A stretch of DNA of 64,000 nt from Sphingomonadales bacterium UBA6157 (GCA_002423025.1 DIUN01000015.1:1-64000), one strand, 5' to 3'. Counted from the first letter of the stretch, positions 7,948 through 16,562 are shown. A program made the numbers and translations. Notes: a model not told the origin generated them from the sequence alone.

Positions 7948-9077
7948 TCGGCAGGCGCAGCGAAAGCCGCAGCCCGGCGCTCGGCATCGGCGCGAATATT
8001 GGCCCAGAACAACGGGTAATCATACACATGGAAGTTGTTGCCGGGCAGGATATAGGCGGTGAACTCCAGCGGCGGCTCGCCTATGCTGGTGATGCCCTCC
8101 GCCGTGCAGCGCGCCGGCACACCAGGCGCCACGACATGCCCGCTCTTGAGGCCCGCTTCGGGCACGAGGCTGCCCAGGTTGCGCGCGGCAGGCAGGGCGG
8201 CGCTGGTCATCACGCCGGCCAGCGGGTTGGTGCAGAGGATGGCGGTGCCGGCGCGCGGCGCACCTGTGAGGCCCTGCCCCCGGTCAAAGCTCTCGCGCAC
8301 CAGCGCATAATCCGCCGGCTCGGCAAAGCTCTGCCAGCTGAGCAGGCAGCCGGTCTGCGCTGCCGCGGTGCAGGCGGGAATGCCCAGTGCCGGCAGGTCC
8401 GCGGTGAGTGAAACCGGCCAGCCGGCAGCATAAACGGCGATGATCCGCCCGGCGAGCGGCGTGCCTGCAACGCGCTCCTTCAGCAGCCGCAGCAGGTGCA
8501 GCGATCCCTGACTGTGCCCGGCAAGGATCAGCGGACGGTCAGCCGGCTGGGCAGCAACAAAGGCATCGAAGGCGGCGAGCACATCGGCATAGGCCGCGTC
8601 GATCGCCTGCGCGGCCTGCGGCTTGTCGGTCAGGAAGCTGCCGAACGTCGCCTGGCGGTAGCGCGGCGACCAGATGGCGCCGACGCTGTTGAAGCTGCTG
8701 GCCTGCAGGCGCAGGAAGATATCGGTGCGCTCGTTGACCTTGGGATCATCCAGCCCGACGTTCCACTTGCTGCGATCGAACGCGGTGGTGCCGAGAATGA
8801 AGAACACGGCGGCCTTTGGCGCAATGCTAACAGCCGGGTTGGCCGATACGCCGGCCGGGGCCCAGCGCGCCGGATCAGCCTTGAGGCCGGGATGGGCGCT
8901 CCAGCTGGCGAGCTTGGCATAATCCGGCCTGGTGGCGGCGCCGGGGGCGCTGAACGGGGCGCTTGGCACCAGCGCAATGCGAATGAGCTGCTCGCCGAAC
9001 AGGCGATAGGTCACGGCGGCGGCGATCACCAGCATGATGCAGATGGCGATGACCCAGAGGAAGCGGCGTGCGTACAT
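7944..9077 (-). CDS. DUF3089 domain-containing alpha/beta hydrolase-like protein
   Basis: This 377-residue protein has one N-terminal membrane anchor (FLWVIAICIMLVIAAAVTY) followed by a large probably periplasmic domain. AAVFFILGTTAFDRSKWN near residues 89-106 is typical of DUF3089. LILAGHSQGS carries the nucleophile elbow with Ser189, and a late His in NNFHVYDYPLFW could complete a hydrolase triad. The substrate is unknown. It is the first gene of the DUF3089-ruvX-msrB unit. The 141-nt gap to the acyl-CoA dehydrogenase stop holds a small hairpin at 9156-9175. Confidence 0.85.
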   Translation of the reverse strand: MYARRFLWVIAICIMLVIAAAVTYRLFGEQLIRIALVPSAPFSAPGAATRPDYAKLASWSAHPGLKADPARWAPAGVSANPAVSIAPKAAVFFILGTTAFDRSKWNVGLDDPKVNERTDIFLRLQASSFNSVGAIWSPRYRQATFGSFLTDKPQAAQAIDAAYADVLAAFDAFVAAQPADRPLILAGHSQGSLHLLRLLKERVAGTPLAGRIIAVYAAGWPVSLTADLPALGIPACTAAAQTGCLLSWQSFAEPADYALVRESFDRGQGLTGAPRAGTAILCTNPLAGVMTSAALPAARNLGSLVPEAGLKSGHVVAPGVPARCTAEGITSIGEPPLEFTAYILPGNNFHVYDYPLFWANIRADAERRAAAFAAPAE

Positions 9078-9155
9078 GCGCAGGGCTGTAGCAGGCTGTG
9101 ACGGCGAGCGGGAGGGGTGCGCTTTGTCACTGGGAGGCCGAAAGGCAGAAGCTGG

Positions 9156-9175
9156 GTCCCGGCGAACACCGGGAC
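9156..9175. repeat. Short perfect inverted repeat downstream of the acyl-CoA dehydrogenase gene
   Basis: A 7-bp perfect stem (9156-9162 with 9169-9175) closes a 6-nt loop. It lies 44 nt past the stop of the minus-strand acyl-CoA dehydrogenase gene and has no T-tract. It may be a weak terminator or a copy of a dispersed GC-rich hairpin; no second copy was noticed in this window. Confidence 0.5.
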
Positions 9176-9218
9176 AAAGTTGCCTTGCCTGCTTCGGGCG
9201 AACTGCTCCCCTGAAGAC

Positions 9219-10391
9219 TCAGGTGTAACCGAGCTGCCGGCCCGCCAGATCGAGCATGATCTCCTCGCTGCCGCCACCGATGGCGTTGACGCGGACCTCG
9301 CGATAAATCCGCTCGACCTTGCTGCCGGTGATGTAGCTGGCGCCGCCGAGCACCTGCGCGGCCTCACGCGCCACATGCTCGAGCATCCGCGTTGCCTGCA
9401 CCTTGAGCATCGCATAGTCCGCCGGCTGGCCCTTGCCGTTGCGGCTCTGCCAGGCGGCGAGATCCACCCAACTTTGCGTCGCGGCGATCTGCCGGGCGCA
9501 ATCAGCGAGCTTAATGCGGATCGACTGGTGCTGGGCGAGGCGCTTGCCGAAGGTTTCGCGGTTGGTAGCCCATTCCACGGCTTCGCTCAGCGCCACGCGC
9601 GCCATGGCGCAGCAGCCCATCGCCATGCCGAGCCGCTCGGAATTGAAGTTGCGCATGATGCCGGCAAAGCCGCCATTCTCCGGGCCGATGAGGTTTTCCG
9701 GCGGCACCTCCACATTGTCGAAATGGATGGCGGCGGTGTCGGAACAGCGCCAGCCCATCTTGTCCAGCCGGGTGCGCGAGACGCCGGGCCGGTCCGTCTC
9801 GATCAGCATCAGCGAGATGCCGGGGATGCCGGGGCCGCCCGTGCGCACGGCCACGGTCAGGTAATCGGCGCGCATGCCGGTGGTGATGAACATCTTGGAG
9901 CCGTTGACGACATATTTGTTGCCCTCGCGGGTCGCCTTGGTGCGCAGCTGCGCGACATCCGATCCGCCCGATGGCTCGGTGATGGCCAGGCCGATGAGCT
10001 TCTCCCCCGAGAGCACCTGCGGCGCGATGCGGCGCTTCATTTCCTCGGAGCCGAGCGCCAGGATCGGTGGCAGGCCGATGCCGTGCGTCATCAGCGAGGC
10101 GCCAAGGCCACCTGCCCCGGCTGCGGCCATCTCCTCGGTTTGCGTCAGACCGTGGAAGACATCGAAGCCTTCGCTGTGGCCGCCATATTCCTCGGGATAG
10201 TTGAGGCCGAGGATGCCGGCCTCGGCGGCCTTTTTGTGGAGGTCCCGCGGCAGTTCTCCATCGATCTCCCATTGATCGATGAACGGCAGCACATGCTGCG
10301 CCATGAAGCGGCGGACCGATTGGGCCACAGCCTCATGGCTTTCATCATAAAACGGGGAGCGGGCGCGCCAGGCATCGAAGGAATGTGTCAT
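9219..10391 (-). CDS. Acyl-CoA dehydrogenase
   Basis: This 390-residue FAD flavoenzyme oxidises acyl-CoA to the 2-enoyl form in fatty or branched acid breakdown. Family signatures are GLAITEPSGGSD near residues 135-146 and NGSKMFITTG near 163-172 (flavin and substrate contacts). A helical C-terminal domain holds SERLGMAMGCCAMARVAL, FGKRLAQHQSIRIKLAD and QVLGGASYITGSKVERIYREVR. The long frame continues far upstream through msrA, but the start MTHSFDAWRARSPFYDESHE matches family length and structure. Electrons would go to ETF. No other beta-oxidation gene lies beside it. Confidence 0.93.
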   Translation of the reverse strand: MTHSFDAWRARSPFYDESHEAVAQSVRRFMAQHVLPFIDQWEIDGELPRDLHKKAAEAGILGLNYPEEYGGHSEGFDVFHGLTQTEEMAAAGAGGLGASLMTHGIGLPPILALGSEEMKRRIAPQVLSGEKLIGLAITEPSGGSDVAQLRTKATREGNKYVVNGSKMFITTGMRADYLTVAVRTGGPGIPGISLMLIETDRPGVSRTRLDKMGWRCSDTAAIHFDNVEVPPENLIGPENGGFAGIMRNFNSERLGMAMGCCAMARVALSEAVEWATNRETFGKRLAQHQSIRIKLADCARQIAATQSWVDLAAWQSRNGKGQPADYAMLKVQATRMLEHVAREAAQVLGGASYITGSKVERIYREVRVNAIGGGSEEIMLDLAGRQLGYT

Positions 10392-10485
10392 GCGCGCAGG
10401 TTTGCGCCATTGCGGGCGGCGCGGCCAGCACGCGTTTTTGGGGGGTTCAGGTGGCGGGGTTAAGCTTGGGGATTGGCGCCCGCCG

Positions 10486-11025
10486 CTATGCGGCGGACTT
10501 GAGCCGCGCCGCATAGCCCTTGCGGAACTTGGCGAGCTTGGGGGCGACCACGGCGGCGCAATAGCCGTTGGCGGTGCCGTTCCGCTCGAAATAGCGCTGG
10601 TGATAGGCTTCCGCCGGATACCAGGGAGCATCCGCCTCGATGCTGGTGACGATCGGGTGGTCCCACACTGGCTGGTTGCGGGCGATGGCGACCTCGGCCT
10701 CGGCGCGCTGCTCGGGCGAGTGCGGGAAGATGGCGGAGCGATATTGCGTGCCGGTATCGGCGCCCTGGCGGTTGAGCGTTGTCGGATCATGGGTGTGGAA
10801 GAAAATGTCGAGCAGATCGGCATAGCTGACCTGCGCTTCGTCAAAGCTGATGCGCACGGCCTCGGCATGGCCGGTGCGCCCGGAGCAGACCTGCTCATAG
10901 CTCGGGTTGGGCACTTCGCCGCCGATATAGCCTGATTCGACATGCTCGACGCCGCGCAGCTCATTGAACACCGCCTCGGTGCACCAGAAGCAGCCGCCGG
11001 CAAGGGTTGCGGTCGCGAGAGCCAT
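10486..11025 (-). CDS. msrA: Peptide-methionine (S)-S-oxide reductase MsrA
   Basis: This 179-residue enzyme reduces methionine-S-sulfoxide. The catalytic cysteine is in AGGCFWCTEAVF near residue 12. SGYIGG, the CSGRTGHAEAVRISFDE block and HDPTTLNRQGADTGTQYRSAIF are standard MsrA motifs, and a possible resolving cysteine is in ANGYCAAVV near the C-terminus. The start MALATATLAGG is preceded by a purine-rich AAGGAAA on the coding strand. The 79-codon upstream extension is intergenic. Together with msrB at 7104 it completes the methionine repair pair. Confidence 0.95.
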   Translation of the reverse strand: MALATATLAGGCFWCTEAVFNELRGVEHVESGYIGGEVPNPSYEQVCSGRTGHAEAVRISFDEAQVSYADLLDIFFHTHDPTTLNRQGADTGTQYRSAIFPHSPEQRAEAEVAIARNQPVWDHPIVTSIEADAPWYPAEAYHQRYFERNGTANGYCAAVVAPKLAKFRKGYAARLKSAA

Positions 11026-11324
11026 GGTCGTTTCCTTCGATTGCTGTGCGGCTGAGATAGGGGCTGCGGGGCCCTGAGGAAAGAGGGGCCGGGTGTCGCG
11101 GCAGGGACTTTGCAGCATCAGGAATTTGGCAAGTAATGTGAAGTTTTCATCAATGTTTAGAGTCTTTTGTGTCCGATCTGGCGGCAAATCGGCAGAAATG
11201 TTATCCACACCTAACGACTCGGGGGGTTCGAGATGCGCAAGCCATGTCAGGAGGGCCGCCAAGCGGCTGACAGGCTTGAAGATTTTGCACTTATCCGGGC
11301 GACAGACTGCTGATGGGTCGCACC
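11026..11324. other. Intergenic region between msrA and a small ORF
   Basis: This stretch is clearly AT-richer than its surroundings and probably contains the msrA promoter on the minus strand. A perfect DnaA-type 9-mer TTATCCACA is at 11201-11209, and a partial one (TTATCCGGG) lies near 11291. I see no gene, tRNA or strong hairpin in it. A single DnaA box can occur by chance. Confidence 0.4.
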
Positions 11325-11519
11325 ATGAATCCCTATGAAGCCAATATGCGCAATGTGTCCGCCCGGCTCGGAGCCTGGGTGCGGGGCATGTTGCGCATTT
11401 ACCGCAAGCCGCTGCTGGTCATCATTGCCGCCACCGCAACCATGGCCGTGGGCGTGAGCGCCACCGATGCGCCCAAAGCGCCGATGCAGCCGGCACCTGT
11501 CGATATCGCCGGGCGCTGA
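11325..11519 (+). CDS. Small single-pass membrane protein, hypothetical
   Basis: A 64-codon reading frame encodes a basic N-terminal stretch followed by one hydrophobic segment (PLLVIIAATATMAVGVSA, about residues 30-47) and a proline-rich tail, like a small inner-membrane or exported peptide. An in-frame ATG four codons upstream (11313) is an alternative start, and neither has a convincing ribosome binding site. No family is recognised. It sits 100 nt before the MFS transporter in the same direction. The coding call is tentative. Confidence 0.4.
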   Translation: MNPYEANMRNVSARLGAWVRGMLRIYRKPLLVIIAATATMAVGVSATDAPKAPMQPAPVDIAGR

Positions 11520-11619
11520 ACCACTCGCCGCTTGCGGCCTTTCAGAACCGGGATTCGGCTGCTACCCAAAGCACATTAGGGTCTTGAAGCAGTGCTGAAG
11601 CTGCAGGCCGGGGAGCAGC

Positions 11620-13284
11620 ATGGCAGAACTCGCAGGCAGCGACGGAGCAAGCACCAGCGCCGGGCAAGCAGGCGCAGCTGCGGAGCCGCAAGCCCTGGTC
11701 GATGATGGCCATCCGCCGGTTGGCGGGCTCTATGCCAAATATGTGCTCAGCGTGCTGGTGCTGGTTTATGCCATCAACTTCATCGACCGGCAGATTCTCG
11801 CCATCCTGGCCGAGGACATCAAGCGGGACCTCGGGCTTTCGGATGCCGATCTCGGCTTCCTCTATGGCACGGCCTTTGCGGTATTCTACGCGCTGTTCGG
11901 CATCCCGCTCGGGCGGCTGGCGGACAATTGGGTGCGCACCCGGCTGCTGAGCCTGGGGCTGTTCGTCTGGTCCGGCATGACCGCACTGTCCGGCCTTTCC
12001 ACCAATTTCATGCAGCTCAGCGCGGCGCGCGTCGGCGTCGGCATCGGCGAGGCTTCGGCCAGCCCATCTGCCTTCTCGATGCTCTCGGACTGGTTTCCCA
12101 AGGAAAAGCGCGCCACCGCGCTCGCTGTCTATTCCGCCGGGCTTTACCTTGGCGGCGGCGTGTCGCTGCTGATCGGCGCCGTGGTCGTCAAGGCCTGGAA
12201 TGCTGCCTATCCCGTCGCCGGCCCGCTCGGGCTGGTCGGCTGGCAGGCCGCCTTCCTCGCTGTCGGCATCCCCGGCATGCTGCTGGCGTTTTGGGTTTCG
12301 ACGCTCAAGGAGCCGATCCGCGGCCGTGCCGAAGGGCTGCCGGAGCCGGCGCGTGTCGAGGGCGTGTGGCGCAAGCTCTGGGAGGATGTGTCGAGCGTCA
12401 TCCCGCCGCTGACGCTGGTGCACCTGGCGCCGTTCGGCGCCCGGGTGCTGGGCACCAACATCGCCGTGGGCGTCGCCTTTGCCGCGCTGGCAGCGCTGCT
12501 CATCCGCATCACCGGCGATATTCCGCAATGGGTGGCAGTGTGCATTGGCGGCTATGCGGTGACGAGCTGGGCGCAATCGCTCAAGCAGCGGGACGCGCCG
12601 ACCTATGCGCTCATCTGGGGCACCCCCACCTTCGTGCTGGCGCTGGTCGGCTTCGGCAGCATCTCGTTCGTCGGCTATTCGCTGAGCTTCTGGGCGGCGC
12701 CCTATGCCATCCGCACCTTTGTCGTGCCGATGGCCGCCGCCGGTGGGCCGCTGCCCTGGTATGCCAATATCGAGGTTGTCGCGGTCATCCTCGGCGGCTG
12801 GGGCGCGGCGGGCGGCTTCCTCGGCGTGGTGACGGGCGGCATCGTCTCGGATTGGGTCAAGCGCCGCAATCCGGGGGGGCGCATCCTGGTCTCGGCGCTG
12901 GCGACGCTGGTGCCGGCGCCGTTCATCTATGCCATGTTCACCACGCAGAGCCTGGGCTGGTTCCTGCTGTTCAACATCCCGCTGGCGTTCGGCAGCCTTT
13001 ATGTCGGCATCGCGGCGGCCACCACGCAGGATCTGGTGCTGCCCCGCATGCGCGGTGCCGCCACCGCCACCTATTTCATCGGCACCACGCTGCTCGGGCT
13101 GGGCCTTGGGCCGTATTTCACCGGCATGGTCTCCAAGGCGACCGGTGACCTTGGCACCGGCGTGCTGGCGCTGCTGCTGATGGCGCCGGTGACGCTGACC
13201 TGCCTCACCCTTGTCTACCGCAAGCTGCCGCTCGCCGAGGCGACGCGCATCGAGCGCGCCCGCGCCTCCGGCGAGGCGATCTGA
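11620..13284 (+). CDS. MFS transporter, spinster-like
   Basis: This 554-residue integral membrane protein belongs to the major facilitator superfamily. After about 35 soluble residues it enters KYVLSVLVLVYAINFIDRQILAILAEDIKRDLGLSDADLGFLYG, the typical TM1/loop of spinster-like MFS carriers. GIPLGRLADNWVRTRLL is the A-type loop 2-3 motif. Twelve or more membrane segments follow, with an enlarged central region. The start ATG is preceded by GGGGAG. The SDR gene follows after 34 nt in the same direction, so the two may act on a common compound. The substrate is unknown. Confidence 0.88.
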   Translation: MAELAGSDGASTSAGQAGAAAEPQALVDDGHPPVGGLYAKYVLSVLVLVYAINFIDRQILAILAEDIKRDLGLSDADLGFLYGTAFAVFYALFGIPLGRLADNWVRTRLLSLGLFVWSGMTALSGLSTNFMQLSAARVGVGIGEASASPSAFSMLSDWFPKEKRATALAVYSAGLYLGGGVSLLIGAVVVKAWNAAYPVAGPLGLVGWQAAFLAVGIPGMLLAFWVSTLKEPIRGRAEGLPEPARVEGVWRKLWEDVSSVIPPLTLVHLAPFGARVLGTNIAVGVAFAALAALLIRITGDIPQWVAVCIGGYAVTSWAQSLKQRDAPTYALIWGTPTFVLALVGFGSISFVGYSLSFWAAPYAIRTFVVPMAAAGGPLPWYANIEVVAVILGGWGAAGGFLGVVTGGIVSDWVKRRNPGGRILVSALATLVPAPFIYAMFTTQSLGWFLLFNIPLAFGSLYVGIAAATTQDLVLPRMRGAATATYFIGTTLLGLGLGPYFTGMVSKATGDLGTGVLALLLMAPVTLTCLTLVYRKLPLAEATRIERARASGEAI

Positions 13285-13318
13285 ACCATTTGACGAACCT
13301 GTTTTCCGGAGATTGACG

Positions 13319-14095
13319 ATGAAGATCGAAGACCTGTTTTCTGTCCGTGACAAGGTTGTGGTGGTGACCGGCGGCAGCCGTGGCATCGGCGAGATGATCG
13401 CCCGCGCCATGGTGGAGAACGGCGCCCGCGTCATCATCACCGCCCGCAACGCCGCGGTGTGTGACGGCCTGGCCGCCGAACTCTCGAAGATCGGCAACTG
13501 CATCTCGATTCCCGCCGATCTTTCCAAGATGGACGAGATCGAGCGCTTCGCGACCGAAGTGGCGGCCCGCGAGAGCCGCATCGATGTGCTGTTCAACAAT
13601 GCCGGCGCAAGCTGGGGCGCGCCGTTCGATGATTTTCCCGAAGCTGGCTGGGACAAGGTGATGGACCTCAACGTCAAATCCATCTTCTTCCTGACGCAGC
13701 GCCTCATCAAGCTGCTGGAAGCGGCCGCCACCCCGGACGATTTCGCCAAGGTGATCAACATCGGCTCGATCGATGGCCAGCGCGTCTCGGAAGTCGAGAC
13801 CTACAGCTATGCCGCCTCCAAGGCCGCCGTGCTGCACCTGACGCGGATGATGGCCAAGTTCCTCGCCGGCCGGCATGTCGCCGTCAACGCCATCGCACCG
13901 GGCTTCTTCCCCTCCAAGATGACAGCGGGCCTGATGGACATGATGTCCGACGAGATCCTGGGCGCCACCCCGATGCGCCGCATGGGCAACCCCACGGACA
14001 TGGCCGGTGTGGCGCTGTTCCTCGCCTCGCGGGCCTCCGGCTTCCTGTGCGGCAGCACGGTGACGGTGGACGGCGGCTACAAGACAACCGTTTGA
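13319..14095 (+). CDS. Short-chain dehydrogenase/reductase (SDR)
   Basis: This 258-residue classical SDR oxidoreductase has the NAD(P)-binding TGGSRGIGE motif (residues 18-26), NNAG at 93-96 and the Ser150/Tyr164/Lys168 catalytic residues (Tyr and Lys in YAASK). It ends with the usual FLCGSTVTVDGGYKTTV. Such sequences are often labelled glucose 1-dehydrogenase or 3-oxoacyl reductase-like, but the substrate is not determinable. The start MKIEDLFSVRDK is chosen because the upstream extension runs back into the MFS gene. It is probably co-transcribed with the MFS transporter. Confidence 0.9.
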   Translation: MKIEDLFSVRDKVVVVTGGSRGIGEMIARAMVENGARVIITARNAAVCDGLAAELSKIGNCISIPADLSKMDEIERFATEVAARESRIDVLFNNAGASWGAPFDDFPEAGWDKVMDLNVKSIFFLTQRLIKLLEAAATPDDFAKVINIGSIDGQRVSEVETYSYAASKAAVLHLTRMMAKFLAGRHVAVNAIAPGFFPSKMTAGLMDMMSDEILGATPMRRMGNPTDMAGVALFLASRASGFLCGSTVTVDGGYKTTV

Positions 14096-14125
14096 GGCCA
14101 CGCAGCCCGCGCATTTGCAAAATCT

Positions 14126-14144
14126 GCGGCATTGCCGCCTTTTT
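14126..14144 (+). terminator. Possible weak terminator after the SDR gene
   Basis: A 5-bp GC stem (14126-14130 with 14134-14138, 3-nt loop) is followed by CTTTTT, 30 nt after the SDR stop codon. The stem is short, so termination would be partial. Confidence 0.35.
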
Positions 14145-14243
14145 GAGCATGTGATGGACGAATCGGCAGCTTTTCGGGCAGAAAAATCTGGCGGCAGTGC
14201 TGTTTTTGGCGGTCACCCAAGGGCAAATGATGTAAACCGCATT

Positions 14244-14259
14244 TGGCACGAGCCTTGCT
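14244..14259 (+). promoter_or_regulatory. Sigma-54 (RpoN) promoter for glnBA
   Basis: TGGCAC at 14244-14249, five bases, then TTGCT at 14255-14259 is a full match to the -24/-12 sigma-54 consensus. Transcription would begin near 14270, about 100 nt before the glnB start. Sigma-54 with NtrC control of glnBA under nitrogen limitation is well established in proteobacteria. I did not find an obvious NtrC dyad upstream. Confidence 0.85.
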
Positions 14260-14330
14260 TGGCGAATGCTGAAAATCCGGTTTGCTCCAGGGCAGGCCGG
14301 ATCGGACGTATCCAGCATGGCATTATCCAT

Positions 14331-14350
14331 CCCTGCAGCGGGCTGCAGGG
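14331..14350 (+). repeat. Perfect hairpin in the glnB leader
   Basis: An 8-bp perfect inverted repeat (14331-14338 and 14343-14350) with a 4-nt loop ends about 20 nt before the glnB start codon and just before its purine-rich AAGGGG. It lies within the transcript predicted from the sigma-54 promoter and could affect translation or mRNA stability. Confidence 0.5.
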
Positions 14351-14371
14351 GGCAATACCAAGGGGCAAGTG

Positions 14372-14710
14372 GTGAAAAAGATCGAGGCGGTTATCAAGCC
14401 CTTCAAGCTCGACGAGGTGAAGGAAGCGCTGCACGAAGTGGGCGTCTCCGGCATCACCGTCACGGAGGCCAAGGGCTTCGGCCGCCAGAAGGGCCATACC
14501 GAGCTTTATCGCGGCGCGGAGTATGTGGTGGATTTCCTTCCCAAGGTCCGCCTCGAAGTGGTCATCGATGATGACCAGGTCGAGCGGGTGGTGGAGGCGA
14601 TCGCCAATGCCGCGCGCACCGGCCGCATCGGCGATGGCAAGATTTTCGTCTCGGCAATCGAGAGCGCTGTGCGGATCCGCACCGGCGAGCGCGATTCCGA
14701 CGCAATCTGA
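14372..14710 (+). CDS. glnB: Nitrogen regulatory protein P-II
   Basis: This is the 112-residue trimeric P-II signal protein, which senses 2-oxoglutarate and ATP/ADP and relays nitrogen status to GlnE, NtrB and others. It starts KKIEAVIKPFKLDEVKEAL. The T-loop reads FGRQKGHTELYRGAEY, with the uridylylation tyrosine at position 51. TGRIGDGKIFV is the second P-II signature. The GTG at 14372 gives the canonical MKKIEAVIKPF start and family length; a GTG one codon earlier is possible. It is followed by glnA after 177 nt and is driven by the sigma-54 promoter at 14244. Confidence 0.96.
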   Translation: MKKIEAVIKPFKLDEVKEALHEVGVSGITVTEAKGFGRQKGHTELYRGAEYVVDFLPKVRLEVVIDDDQVERVVEAIANAARTGRIGDGKIFVSAIESAVRIRTGERDSDAI

Positions 14711-14887
14711 TTGGCCGGGCCAGGCGCTCCCCGCTATGGGGCGGTGCCGGGCACGGCATGAGACAGCCCGGGACTGGCAAAACCCGGCGGCAGGACATGA
14801 GTTCCAGTAGGTCCTTCCAGCAGATCAACGGCGATACTGGCGCAAACGCACAACAACAGCTTCGGCACCAAAGAGGGACGAACGAAC

Positions 14888-16300
14888 ATGGGCAAGAAAG
14901 CCTCAAGCATCCTGCAGCAGATCAAGGACCAGGAGATCGAGTGGGTCGATCTGCGTTTCACTGACCCGAAGGGCAAGTGGCAGCACCTCACCATGGTCTC
15001 GTCGGTCATCGATGAAGACATGCTGACCGACGGCTTCATGTTCGACGGTTCGTCGATCGAAGGCTGGAAGGCGATCAACGAGTCCGACATGATCCTCATG
15101 CCGGACCTGGATGCCATCTACATCGATCCGTTCTCGGCGACCCCGATGATGATCCTGGTTTGCGACGTCGTGGAGCCCTCCACCGGCCAGCTTTACAGCC
15201 GCGACCCGCGCTCCACCGCCAAGCGCGGCGAGGCCTACCTGAAGACCACCGGCATCGGTGACACCATCTACATCGGCCCGGAAGCCGAGTTCTTCGTGTT
15301 CGATGATGTGCGCTTCGGCCTCGGCTATGGCGAAGGCTTCTACCACCTCGACGACATCGAGCTGCCGGGCAACTCGGGCAAGGTGTACGAAGGCGGCAAC
15401 ATGGGCCACCGTCCGCGCGTGAAGGGCGGCTACTTCCCGGTCGCTCCGGTCGATTCCGCTGTCGACCTGCGCGGCGAGATGGTTGCGACCATGCTCGAAA
15501 TGGGCCTGCCTTGCGACAAGCATCACCATGAAGTCGCCGCTGCCCAGCACGAGCTCGGCCTGACCTTCGGCACGCTGACGACCACGGCTGACCGCATGCA
15601 GGTCTACAAGTATGTCGTGCACCAGGTTGCCCATGCCTATGGCAAGACCGCGACCTTCATGCCGAAGCCGATCAAGGACGACAACGGCTCGGGCATGCAC
15701 ACCCACCTCTCCATCTGGAACGGCAAGACCCCGCTGTTCGCAGGTGATGGTTATGCCGGCCTCTCGGAGATGGCGCTGTTCTTCATCGGCGGCATCATCA
15801 AGCACGCCAAGGCCTGCAACGCATTCACCAACCCGTCGACCAACAGCTACAAGCGCCTGGTCCCGGGCTTTGAAGCACCGGTGCTGCTGGCCTATTCCAG
15901 CCGCAACCGCTCGGCTTCGTGCCGCATTCCGTACGGCACGGGCGCCAAGTCCAAGCGCGTGGAAGTCCGCTTCCCCGATGCGATGGCCAACCCCTACCTG
16001 TGCTACACCGCGCTGCTGATGGCCGGCCTCGATGGCATCGAGAACCGCATCCACCCCGGCGCGCCGATGGACAAGAACCTCTATGACTTGCCGCCGCGCG
16101 AGCTGAAGAAGGTTCCGACCGTTTGCGCCTCGCTGCGTGAAGCCCTGTCCGCGCTCGACAAGAGCCGTGCCGTGTTCACCAAGGGCGGCGTGTTCACCGA
16201 CGACCAGATCGACAGCTACATCGAGCTGAAGATGCAGGACGTGATCCGTTGGGAAATGACCCCGGCGCCGGTCGAATTCGACATGTACTACAGCGCCTGA
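14888..16300 (+). CDS. glnA: Type I glutamine synthetase
   Basis: This 470-residue enzyme ATP-dependently joins ammonia to glutamate and is the main ammonium assimilation enzyme. Recognisable parts are FDGSSIEGWKAINESDM, the metal-binding EAEFFVFDDV, NGSGMHTHLSIW, and NPSTNSYKRLVPGFEAP with the ATP-site loop. Tyr399 in NLYDLPPRE is the adenylylation site used by GlnE, equivalent to Tyr397 in E. coli. An AAGAGGGACG stretch precedes the ATG. It is co-oriented with glnB and presumably in one sigma-54-driven unit. Two hairpins follow the stop. Confidence 0.98.
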   Translation: MGKKASSILQQIKDQEIEWVDLRFTDPKGKWQHLTMVSSVIDEDMLTDGFMFDGSSIEGWKAINESDMILMPDLDAIYIDPFSATPMMILVCDVVEPSTGQLYSRDPRSTAKRGEAYLKTTGIGDTIYIGPEAEFFVFDDVRFGLGYGEGFYHLDDIELPGNSGKVYEGGNMGHRPRVKGGYFPVAPVDSAVDLRGEMVATMLEMGLPCDKHHHEVAAAQHELGLTFGTLTTTADRMQVYKYVVHQVAHAYGKTATFMPKPIKDDNGSGMHTHLSIWNGKTPLFAGDGYAGLSEMALFFIGGIIKHAKACNAFTNPSTNSYKRLVPGFEAPVLLAYSSRNRSASCRIPYGTGAKSKRVEVRFPDAMANPYLCYTALLMAGLDGIENRIHPGAPMDKNLYDLPPRELKKVPTVCASLREALSALDKSRAVFTKGGVFTDDQIDSYIELKMQDVIRWEMTPAPVEFDMYYSA

Positions 16301-16311
16301 CCGATTGCGGC

Positions 16312-16339
16312 GGTTCCGCTGGCGAGAGCCGGCGGAACC
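16312..16339 (+). terminator. First hairpin downstream of glnA
   Basis: A 12-bp inverted repeat with one G-U pair (16312-16323 and 16328-16339, loop GAGA) starts 12 nt after the glnA stop. It lacks a T-tract and probably works with the following terminator or protects the mRNA 3' end. Confidence 0.55.
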
Positions 16340-16364
16340 ACTGCCCGATTGCGGCACGAATCAG

Positions 16365-16395
16365 AACGGCGCGGGCTCAGGCCCGCGCCGTTTTT
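16365..16395 (+). terminator. Intrinsic terminator of glnBA
   Basis: A perfect 12-bp GC-rich stem (16365-16376 with 16381-16392, loop TCAG) is followed directly by a run of T. This is a strong rho-independent terminator for the glnBA transcript. Confidence 0.9.
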
Positions 16396-16529
16396 CGTTT
16401 GAGCGGCTGCCATGATTCGCAACTTGAACCATGTTCATGATGCGACGCAACATTGGCTGAAAAATTGTCACATCAAGCGCCATAACTTGCCGGAATCGCA
16501 CCGAAACTTGTTATTTTTGCAGCGAAAAC

Positions 16530-16562
16530 CAAAAAAAGGGCCGGTGCAAAAACACCGGCCCT
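16530..16562 (-). terminator. Intrinsic terminator on the minus strand without an annotated gene
   Basis: A perfect 10-bp stem with a 6-nt loop is followed on the minus strand by seven consecutive T (plus-strand A run at 16531-16537). No T-run follows it on the plus strand, so the direction is clear. It defines the 3' end of the candidate small RNA. Confidence 0.8.

Noticed and set aside
11542..13761. 739-codon minus-strand frame opposite the MFS and SDR genes
   Set aside because: Low-complexity His/Arg/Gln composition and spanning two well-supported genes on the other strand; not coding.
13319..14095. SDR gene as phaB (acetoacetyl-CoA reductase)
   Set aside because: It lies 32 kb from the other PHA genes beside an MFS transporter, and its sequence is a generic SDR.
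14903..16357. 484-codon minus-strand frame opposite glnA
   Set aside because: Fully inside glnA, with no family motif; antisense shadow due to GC bias.
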